In this document: one piece after another, positions 55,962 through 61,963 of the stretch
Layout of the letters: each line of letters begins with the position of its first letter
Position numbering within the stretch: the stretch's first letter is position 1
Assembly: GCA_012728295.1 (NCBI GenBank)
Contig: JAAYFJ010000079.1
Span: 1-61,963 of the forward strand
Direction of reading: 5' to 3'
Length of the DNA: 61,963 bases
Origin: Tissierellia bacterium
GTDB taxonomy: Bacteria; Bacillota; Clostridia; Tissierellales; Peptoniphilaceae
Translations under genes and position numbers: made by a program
The notes under the pieces: generated by a model
Told to the model about the DNA's origin: nothing
What the model saw: only the letters and a program-made list of their open reading frames with translations
Databases searched by the model: none

Positions 55962-55985
55962 AAGGTCGAGCAACGGCCCGACCTT
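55962..55985 (-). terminator. Intercistronic hairpin between gap and pgk
   Basis: On the minus strand, AAGGTCG/CGACCTT (55979-55985 with 55962-55968) has a GC-rich 10-base loop and is followed by TTTTTC. It looks like a partial terminator that lets gap be made in excess of the downstream genes. Confidence 0.7.
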
Positions 55986-55995
55986 GTATTAATTA

Positions 55996-57006
55996 TTACA
56001 TGCGACGAGCTACAAAAGCTGCTAAGTCAACAACTCTTGAAGAATAACCCCATTCATTATCATACCAAGAAACAACCTTAACCATATTGTCAATTACAAG
56101 TGTAAGGTCAGAATCTACAAATGATGACTCGTCAATACCCACAAAATCACAGGATACTAATGGTTCAACAGAATATCCTAGTATTCCTTTCATTTCTCTT
56201 TCACTAGCATTTTTCAATGCTTCGTTAACCATTTCCTTTGTTACACCTTCTTTTTCAATTTCAAAAACAACATCCACTAATGAGCCTGTAGGAACTGGAA
56301 CTCGAAGTGCATATCCTGTCATCTTGCCCTTTAACTGTGGCAATACTAAAGCAACAGCCTCAGCAGCTCCTGTTGTTGTCGGTACAATGTTCTCAGCAGC
56401 CGCTCTTGCTCTTCTTAAATCAGCATGCTTGTTATCCAATAACTTTTGATCGCTTGTATATGCATGCACTGTAGTCATCATACCTTTTGCAATACCAAAT
56501 TCTTGATCAATAACCTTAGCAACTGGAGCAAGACAGTTTGTAGTACATGAAGCGTTAGAAATAATATTATCCTTTTGAGGATTATATTCGTTTTCATTGA
56601 CTCCCAATACAATAGTCTTTAAATCTCCTTTGCCAGGCGCAGTTAAAATTACTTTCTTAGCTCCTGCATCAATATGAGCTTGTAGTTCCTCAGCTTTTCT
56701 GAAAGCACCAGTAGAATCTATAACTAAGTCCACTCCTAATTCTTTCCATGGAATTTCGGCTGGATTTCTGTTATCATTAAATTTAATTTTTTTGCCGTTA
56801 ATTATTATTCCTTCTGAATAGACCTCTACCGTTCCTTCAAATTTTCCATAGTTTGTATCATATTTAAACAAATGTGCAAAAGTTTCATAAGATCCTGTTG
56901 CATTAATTGCTACAATTTCAAAATCTTTAATACCTTTTTCGAAAAATACTCTTGTCAAATCTCTACCAATTCTTCCAAAACCATTCAAACCAACTTTAAT
57001 TGTCAT
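55996..57006 (-). CDS. gap: Glyceraldehyde-3-phosphate dehydrogenase
   Basis: The 336-residue protein has NAD site VGLNGFGRIGRDLTR, the active-site signature ISNASCTTNCLAPVAK (catalytic Cys), HAYTSDQKLLD, RRARAAAENIVPTTTGAA and the C-terminal WYDNEWGYSSRV. It oxidises glyceraldehyde-3-phosphate to 1,3-bisphosphoglycerate. It is first of gap-pgk-tpiA-gpmI-eno. No cggR regulator gene precedes it, unlike in Bacillus and many clostridia. AGGAGGAGTGTCAAT precedes the ATG. Confidence 0.98.
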   Translation of the reverse strand: MTIKVGLNGFGRIGRDLTRVFFEKGIKDFEIVAINATGSYETFAHLFKYDTNYGKFEGTVEVYSEGIIINGKKIKFNDNRNPAEIPWKELGVDLVIDSTGAFRKAEELQAHIDAGAKKVILTAPGKGDLKTIVLGVNENEYNPQKDNIISNASCTTNCLAPVAKVIDQEFGIAKGMMTTVHAYTSDQKLLDNKHADLRRARAAAENIVPTTTGAAEAVALVLPQLKGKMTGYALRVPVPTGSLVDVVFEIEKEGVTKEMVNEALKNASEREMKGILGYSVEPLVSCDFVGIDESSFVDSDLTLVIDNMVKVVSWYDNEWGYSSRVVDLAAFVARRM

Positions 57007-57146
57007 ATTGACACTCCTCCTATTTATTTAATATAATATCTTCCACTAAGTGAGTGTACCCATTTCAAGCTCTTATTATCTGTCATTCTTAGTATAACAT
57101 ATTATTATATTTCTTGCTAAAATAAGTACTTAAAATGTTCAATCTT

Positions 57147-57183
57147 AAAAATCCCGGTCAAATCTATTTAGACCGGGATTTTT
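57147..57183. terminator. Terminator of the opp operon
   Basis: A 13-bp perfect stem AAAAATCCCGGTC/GACCGGGATTTTT (57147-57159 with 57171-57183) has an 11-base loop. It lies 25 bases past the small membrane protein gene and ahead of the gap promoter region. Confidence 0.88.
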
Positions 57184-57207
57184 CTTAGATTATTATGTCG
57201 AAAACTA

Positions 57208-57501
57208 CTATAATAATTTTTCTGTTAACAAAACAAATATTCCGAAAATTAACCCGATTAACAAAACATATGGTAAAAGAATGGAAAACGCAGCAATAAT
57301 CATAGAAATAATATCCTTAGTTCCAATATTCATTGCTTTTATCTCTTCCCGTTCCAATAGCTCCTCCTCGGAAAGAGACTCTTTTTTCAAAGGCTGAGCA
57401 AACATTCTAAAACCAGTATAATCCTTATGTTTTGCGTAAAACTCTTCTTTTTTTCTTTTAGCTCGTTCTATATCTCTAGGGTCCTTCATAATATCACTCA
57501 T
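57208..57501 (-). CDS. Small membrane protein, last gene of the opp operon
   Basis: I do not recognise this 97-residue protein. The first about 60 residues are highly charged (RAKRKKEEFYAKHKD; LSEEELLEREEI), and the C-terminal about 35 are hydrophobic (IISMIIAAFSILLPYVLLIGLIFGIFVLL), giving one long or two short membrane segments. Its start overlaps the oppF stop by one base. Co-expression with the oligopeptide importer suggests an accessory role, but nothing proves it. Confidence 0.7.
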   Translation of the reverse strand: MSDIMKDPRDIERAKRKKEEFYAKHKDYTGFRMFAQPLKKESLSEEELLEREEIKAMNIGTKDIISMIIAAFSILLPYVLLIGLIFGIFVLLTEKLL

Positions 57502-58520
57502 TACTTAACATGATGACAAGCTACGAAATGATTAGGTTTCACTTCTAAAAATTCAGGAATTATTGCTCTACATTCATCTGTGGCTTCAGGACATCGCGTA
57601 TGGAACCTACATCCCTTAGGCGGATTTGCCGGAGATGGAATATCGCCTTTAAGAATAATGCGATTTCTCTTGTGCGTGGGATCAGGAATTGGGATAGCAG
57701 ATAACAAAGCTTTAGTATAAGGGTGTAAAGGATTATCATATAATTCCTTTTTATCTGTCAGTTCGACAAAACTTCCCAGGTACATTACTCCAATCCTGTC
57801 TGAAATATGCTTTACTACTGACAAGTCGTGAGATATAAACATATATGTTAATCCCATTTCCTCTTGAATGTCCATCAACAGGTTAATAACTTGAGATTGT
57901 ATGGATACGTCCAATGCAGAAACAGGTTCATCACAAACAATAAATTTTGGATTTAAGGCCAATGCTCGTGCAATTCCAATACGTTGCCTTTGTCCACCTG
58001 AAAACTCATGAGGATAACGACGAATATGATATGGTGCTAAACCACATTTTTCAATTACCTCTGCAACTCTTTCGTTGGTTTCAGTTCCTTTTTTAGTAAG
58101 ACCGTGTTCAATTAAGGCTTCACCGACAATTTGAGCAACTGTTTTTCTTGGATTCAATGAACTATATGGGTCCTGGAAAACAATTTGTGCTTCTGTTCTC
58201 CAATCTCTTAGTTCTCTTTTGTCCATTGTATATATTTCTCTGCCATCATAATATACTTCGCCTGATGTTTTTTCTAAAAGTCTAAGAATAGTCCTGCCCA
58301 ACGTTGATTTACCACAACCTGATTCCCCAACAATTCCAAGGGTTTCACCTTTTTTAATAGTAAGGGAAACATTTTCAACAGCTTGAACATGCCCAACAAC
58401 TCTCTTAAAGAACCCACCTGTAATAGGAAAGTATTTCTTTAAGTTCCTAGTTACTACTAAGTCCTCTTTAGAAGGAACAAACTTGGGTTCTACTACTATA
58501 TCATTTACATTTTTTTCCAA
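57501..58520 (-). CDS. oppF: Oligopeptide ABC transporter ATP-binding protein OppF
   Basis: The 339-residue ATPase has Walker [19 protein letters not shown]-loop [15 protein letters not shown], signature [16 protein letters not shown], Walker [17 protein letters not shown] and H-loop [12 protein letters not shown]. The C-terminal Opp extension carries the Cys cluster [15 protein letters not shown] and a later CHH, typical of the OppD/F iron-sulfur site. The start is a TTG with a GGGGGAGAGG site; it overlaps oppD by 20 bases. Confidence 0.96.
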   Translation of the reverse strand: MEKNVNDIVVEPKFVPSKEDLVVTRNLKKYFPITGGFFKRVVGHVQAVENVSLTIKKGETLGIVGESGCGKSTLGRTILRLLEKTSGEVYYDGREIYTMDKRELRDWRTEAQIVFQDPYSSLNPRKTVAQIVGEALIEHGLTKKGTETNERVAEVIEKCGLAPYHIRRYPHEFSGGQRQRIGIARALALNPKFIVCDEPVSALDVSIQSQVINLLMDIQEEMGLTYMFISHDLSVVKHISDRIGVMYLGSFVELTDKKELYDNPLHPYTKALLSAIPIPDPTHKRNRIILKGDIPSPANPPKGCRFHTRCPEATDECRAIIPEFLEVKPNHFVACHHVK

Positions 58521-59502
58521 GTTCCTCTCCCCCTTCTATCTCTTGATGTAACCAACAACGAATAAGCCTACCATCTTTTTCAATTAAATCAGGCATCTTA
58601 GTTTTACAAATTTCCATACATTCTGGACACCTTGGGTTGAATGCACAACCTTGAGGCATATTCAACGGATTTGGAACCGCTCCAGGAATAACATAAAGCC
58701 TATCTCTATCCTCATGGATTGTGGGCTTTGACTTCATCAAACCTACTGTATATGGATGTAAGGGATTAGCAAATAAACTTTCAACAGATGCTTCCTCTAC
58801 AACTCTACCAGCATACATTACAATTACGTTATCGCTCATTTCAGCAACTACTCCCAAGTCGTGCGTTATTAACATAATTGCAGTATTAAGCTTGTCTTTT
58901 AGTTCTTTCATTAATGAGATTATTTGAGCTTGTATAGTTACATCTAATGCAGTAGTTGGTTCGTCTGCAATTAACAGCTTCGGGTTACAAGATAGAGCCA
59001 TCGCAATCATTGCACGTTGACGCATTCCTCCTGAAAACTGATGAGGATATTCATCAATTGCTTGTTCAGCTCTAGGAATACCCACTAGTTTAAGCATTTC
59101 AATGCATTTTTCTCTAGCTTGCTCCTTGTTAATATTTTGGTGCAACATAATTGCTTCCATTATTTGGTAGCCTATTGTAAATACAGGGTTTAAACTTGTC
59201 ATAGGCTCTTGGAAAATCATTGCAATATCGTTGCCTCTAATGTCACGCATTTGAGCTTGAGACATCTTCAAGATGTTCTCTCCCTCAAACAGTATAGTAC
59301 CATCTACAATTTTCCCAGGTGGATTTGGAATTAACCTCAATATAGAGGCTGAAGTTACTGACTTACCGCAACCAGACTCACCAACAATTCCTAATACTTC
59401 GCCTGGTTTTAAGCTAAAGTCAACACCATCTACGGCTGGAACAACACCATCTTCGGTGTAAAAATACGTTCTGAGGTTTCTGACCTCTAATAAATTATCC
59501 AT
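58501..59502 (-). CDS. oppD: Oligopeptide ABC transporter ATP-binding protein OppD
   Basis: The 333-residue ATPase has Walker [16 protein letters not shown]-loop [15 protein letters not shown], signature [15 protein letters not shown], Walker [17 protein letters not shown] and H-loop [12 protein letters not shown]. The C-terminal Cys motif is [15 protein letters not shown], as in other Opp/Dpp ATPases. The ATG at 59502 is 7 bases from AGGAGG; an ATG two codons upstream is too close to the site. Confidence 0.96.
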   Translation of the reverse strand: MDNLLEVRNLRTYFYTEDGVVPAVDGVDFSLKPGEVLGIVGESGCGKSVTSASILRLIPNPPGKIVDGTILFEGENILKMSQAQMRDIRGNDIAMIFQEPMTSLNPVFTIGYQIMEAIMLHQNINKEQAREKCIEMLKLVGIPRAEQAIDEYPHQFSGGMRQRAMIAMALSCNPKLLIADEPTTALDVTIQAQIISLMKELKDKLNTAIMLITHDLGVVAEMSDNVIVMYAGRVVEEASVESLFANPLHPYTVGLMKSKPTIHEDRDRLYVIPGAVPNPLNMPQGCAFNPRCPECMEICKTKMPDLIEKDGRLIRCWLHQEIEGGEELGKKCK

Positions 59503-59513
59503 GGTCATACCTC

Positions 59514-60416
59514 CTATCTCTTCAATCTAGGGTCAAGAGCATCTCTTAATCCGTCACCTAATAGGTTGAAACTGATTACAGCAATAAAAATTAGTAACCC
59601 AGGTGGAACCCATTGCCACCATCTCTTTTCTAGAACCGTCTGATTTTGCGCTTCAGTAATCATATTTCCCCAAGAAGGAACCGGAACAGAAACACCTAAT
59701 CCTAGAAATGAAAGGGCTGATTCCATTAGTATTGCCCCTGCAACACCTGTAGTAGCAGAAACTATTATCGAAGCCATGGTATTAGGTATCAAGTGAGAAG
59801 ATATTTTTTTATAATCACTTATTCCAAGAGCCGTCGCAGCTTCCATAAATTCTCTTTCTCTTAAAGATAATATTTCCGCCCTTACTATACGTGCTATACC
59901 TGGCCATCCTAATACTGCCAAAACTAGCATTACATTATATATTGAAGGTCCTAAAGCTGCAGACAAAGTAAGCGCCATTGGCAAAAATGGTATAGATGAA
60001 AAAATATCTGCTATCCTCATAATGATGCCATCTATTCTTCCGCCATAAAAACCAGCAATTCCTCCCAGTACAACTCCAAATAGTACTCTTAAAAAAGTTG
60101 CGAAAATACCTACTGTTAATGATATCCTTCCGCCCCACAATAGACGTGTTAGCATATCTCTACCCATAGAATCAGTTCCCACAAGGTTTACTGAGTCTGG
60201 AGCCTTATTGCTATTAGCAAAATCAGCTTTATCTCTCATGTGTGGAGTTAAAAATGGCGCAAATATTGCCCCTAACGCCATGATAATAAGTAGAACTAAT
60301 GCTACTATGGCTAATTTATTTCTAAAAAATCTTCTTGCAAAAATCCTTGATGGACTTTCCACCTTAGAGCTAGTAGCTTGGGTGTTAACGTTTTGTTGTT
60401 TTTTATTTTCAGTCAC
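59514..60416 (-). CDS. oppC: Oligopeptide ABC transporter permease OppC
   Basis: The 300-residue permease has an OppC N-terminal segment (SRIFARRFFRNKLAIVALVLL) and five to six hydrophobic helices. The periplasmic HLVGTDSMGRDML-type motif appears as LVGTDSMGRDMLTRLLWG, and the EAA loop is EAATALGISDYKKISSHLIPN. It ends GDGLRDALDPRLKR. The start is a GTG after AGGAGGTGTAAC. It lies 10 bases after oppB. Confidence 0.96.
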   Translation of the reverse strand: MTENKKQQNVNTQATSSKVESPSRIFARRFFRNKLAIVALVLLIIMALGAIFAPFLTPHMRDKADFANSNKAPDSVNLVGTDSMGRDMLTRLLWGGRISLTVGIFATFLRVLFGVVLGGIAGFYGGRIDGIIMRIADIFSSIPFLPMALTLSAALGPSIYNVMLVLAVLGWPGIARIVRAEILSLREREFMEAATALGISDYKKISSHLIPNTMASIIVSATTGVAGAILMESALSFLGLGVSVPVPSWGNMITEAQNQTVLEKRWWQWVPPGLLIFIAVISFNLLGDGLRDALDPRLKR

Positions 60417-60426
60417 GTTACACCTC

Positions 60427-61392
60427 CTAATCCAATCTTATACGCGGATCAACCGCTGCATAGCTAACATCTGCAATCAGGTTTCCCATTAGAGTAAAGA
60501 GAGCTAAAAACAAGTTTGTCCCCAACATAACTGGCCAATCTCTCTTAAGTACAGCCTGATACTGAAGTCTACCCATACCTGGTAATTGAAAAATGATTTC
60601 AGTCATTGTAGCCCCTGAAACCAATGCAGGTATTTGGAATCCAAGTAATGTCACAACAGGAATCATTGCATTTCTAAGTGCATGACGATAAACTACAGTT
60701 CTTTCTTTAAGTCCTTTTGCTCTAGCAGTTCTAACGTAATCTTGCCTAATTACTTCCAGCATGCTAGAACGCATATATCTCATATATCCTCCTGCGCCAG
60801 TTAAACCTAGCATCATTACTGGCAAGAATAAGTGGTTTGCATATTCTTTTAGCAAAGCAAAACCAGTAGCTCTTGTGGCAGGAGTTGTTAAACCATTCAA
60901 AGGGAATAATCGAATATCAACAGCTAACCATTTTTTTAATAACAATCCAAAGAAAAAAGCCGGAATACTCATACCTGCTAAAGCGAATATTGTCCCTAAA
61001 TAATCAAATATAGAGTATTGCTTAGTGGCAGAAACAACGCCCATGGGTATAGCGATGATTAAGCTAACCAACATGGAAAAAAAAGCCAATGCGATTGTAG
61101 GCTTTATTCGTTCTTTGATTAGTTGAGTAACAGGAACTTTATATTGGTAGCTCCTACCCATGTCTCCTTGAACGACACCCTTCATATAATCAAAATATTG
61201 TTCAGGTTTTGATTTGTTTAATCCGTAAGATTCTCTTACTTTTTCTATCTGCTCAGCGCTAATGTTTGGGTTTTGGTACATATCTACCAGTGGGTCCCCT
61301 GGTGCAATTTGTATAATCGTAAATACCAAAATACTTATCCCAATCAAAATGGGGATTTGCTGAAGCAGCCTCCTAATAATATACTTTAGCAC
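60427..61392 (-). CDS. oppB: Oligopeptide ABC transporter permease OppB
   Basis: The 321-residue permease has the family N-terminus (YIIRRLLQQIPILIGISILVFTI), six membrane helices, and the EAA loop DYVRTARAKGLKERTVVYRHALRNAMIPVVT (RTARAKGLKERTVVYRHALRNA). It ends YAAVDPRIRLD. The start is a GTG after AGGAGGGGAAGAT. It is separated from oppA by a large hairpin. Confidence 0.96.
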   Translation of the reverse strand: MLKYIIRRLLQQIPILIGISILVFTIIQIAPGDPLVDMYQNPNISAEQIEKVRESYGLNKSKPEQYFDYMKGVVQGDMGRSYQYKVPVTQLIKERIKPTIALAFFSMLVSLIIAIPMGVVSATKQYSIFDYLGTIFALAGMSIPAFFFGLLLKKWLAVDIRLFPLNGLTTPATRATGFALLKEYANHLFLPVMMLGLTGAGGYMRYMRSSMLEVIRQDYVRTARAKGLKERTVVYRHALRNAMIPVVTLLGFQIPALVSGATMTEIIFQLPGMGRLQYQAVLKRDWPVMLGTNLFLALFTLMGNLIADVSYAAVDPRIRLD

Positions 61393-61420
61393 ATCTTCCC
61401 CTCCTACTTAGAATTTGTGT

Positions 61421-61464
61421 TTAATCTAAAATAGCCTAGTTTTCACTAGGCTATTTTAGATTAA
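61421..61464. repeat. Perfect 19-bp hairpin between oppA and oppB
   Basis: Arms 61421-61439 and 61446-61464 (core AATAGCCTAG/CTAGGCTATT) surround a 6-base loop. No U-tract follows on the minus strand, so it is more likely an mRNA-stabilising or partial-termination element that raises oppA expression over the permease genes. Confidence 0.75.
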
Positions 61465-61475
61465 TGAACACTTAA

Positions 61476-61963
61476 TTATTCTTGTGGAATCACTATGTTT
61501 TCTGCTCTATCTGACCAATAGATAAATTCTGTTGGGTTAAAGTTTTGAACACGTTTGTTTACTAACCATGGATCCGTACGAATATAGATGAAGATATATG
61601 GAAGTTCCTCATTAAATTCTTTTCCAATTTCTTGATATAGTTCCTTACGTTTTTCTTGGTCAAGCTCTTTTGTAGCAGCCATCATTTTCTCATCAAGTGT
61701 TGGGTTGCTATAGAAACCACGATTGTTTCCTGGTGGGAACTGAGTTGAGGAGAAAATGTCAGACATGTCTGGGTCTGGTGTCAATCCCCAAGCCATATTG
61801 AAGATATCCCACTTATCAGCGTTATTAGCATCTTGGATCATAGTTGCCATTGAGTTAAAGTCCATTAAATCTACTGTAAGCTCAACGCCAATTTCTTTCC
61901 AACTATCAACCGCCATAGCTGTAATTATTTTTGACCATTCAGCATCATTGTAGGAAACCCAAG
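61476..61963 (-). CDS. oppA: Oligopeptide ABC transporter substrate-binding protein (C-terminal part, runs off right edge)
   Basis: About 162 C-terminal residues are present; the open frame continues to the window edge through WVSYNDAEWSKIITAM. It shows the SBP_bac_5 C-terminal pattern: AVDSWKEIGVELTVDLMDFNSM, FNMAWGLTPDPDMSDIF, and ELYQEIGKEFNEELPYIFIYIR before the end. It belongs to the lipid-anchored peptide-binding component feeding OppBCDF. The N-terminal signal peptide and lipobox would lie to the right of the window. Confidence 0.93.
   Translation of the reverse strand, partial: WVSYNDAEWSKIITAMAVDSWKEIGVELTVDLMDFNSMATMIQDANNADKWDIFNMAWGLTPDPDMSDIFSSTQFPPGNNRGFYSNPTLDEKMMAATKELDQEKRKELYQEIGKEFNEELPYIFIYIRTDPWLVNKRVQNFNPTEFIYWSDRAENIVIPQE

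Noticed and set aside
57007-57146. CggR-type operator upstream of gap
   Set aside because: Only an imperfect CACT...AGTG repeat is present and no CggR gene adjoins the operon, so the evidence is too weak to list.

Overview
The window is AT-rich, densely coded DNA from a low-GC Gram-positive anaerobe, most likely a member of Clostridia or Tissierellia. The support is strong AGGAGG ribosome sites, frequent TTG/GTG starts, a tryptophan T-box leader, a two-subunit iron-sulfur serine dehydratase, an anaerobic HemZ-type radical SAM protein, a rubredoxin-reductase-like flavoprotein, a membrane pyrophosphatase and CsaB-type wall-polymer pyruvylation. It reads as chromosomal backbone. I saw no rRNA, tRNA, IS element, prophage or CRISPR array. 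The assignment below order level is inference.

Layout, left to right. Positions 1-2.5 kb hold the start of ftsE (minus strand, running off the left edge), then 5-formyl-THF cyclo-ligase and a CofE-like F420:glutamate ligase homologue. Positions 2.5-12.4 kb are mainly cell envelope. A minus-strand operon carries a GNAT protein, a three-module GT4-CsaB-TagA fusion and transketolase. Next come a MazF-type RNase and an NAD(P)HX dehydratase. A plus-strand trio follows: a DUF4330 protein, a small membrane protein and an O-antigen-ligase-like protein. Positions 12.4-25 kb hold an HD-domain protein divergent from leucyl aminopeptidase, then MurJ, an isochorismatase-like hydrolase, serine dehydratase sdaAB-sdaAA, a MATE exporter, YchF, SfsA, a cupin, a T-box-controlled tryptophan transporter, an M18 aminopeptidase and YitT.

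Positions 25-31.7 kb contain a tight six-gene minus operon: FMN-dependent alpha-hydroxy-acid oxidase, class II aldolase, MtnA-like isomerase, zincin, CoA-disulfide-reductase/rhodanese and UppP. It is divergent from an MTA/purine-nucleoside phosphorylase. Phosphorylase, isomerase and aldolase together make a plausible route for disposing of 5'-deoxyadenosine or methylthioadenosine (the DHAP-shunt or 5-deoxyribose-disposal type). Positions 31.7-36.5 kb hold an operon for a rubredoxin-reductase-like protein, a beta-CASP hydrolase, an Fe-S flavoprotein, deoC and lgt. Positions 36.6-40.9 kb are a complete polyamine importer (potA-B-C-D) headed by a cupin-HTH regulator with a good promoter and a candidate operator.

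Positions 41-50 kb hold hemZ-htpG-msrB, a purine permease, an uncharacterised 481-residue HTH protein and secG-hppA (potassium-type pyrophosphatase). Positions 50-57 kb hold the lower-glycolysis operon gap-pgk-tpiA-gpmI-eno plus an MBL-fold hydrolase. Positions 57-62 kb hold an oligopeptide ABC importer (oppA partial at the right edge, then oppB-C-D-F) and a small membrane protein. The picture is of a peptide- and amino-acid-using fermenter with substrate-level energy metabolism and a pyruvylated secondary wall polymer. Most convergent gene pairs are separated by long perfect hairpins acting as bidirectional terminators. The only stretch over 300 bases without a gene is 22472-22899, which holds the T-box leader and its promoter.
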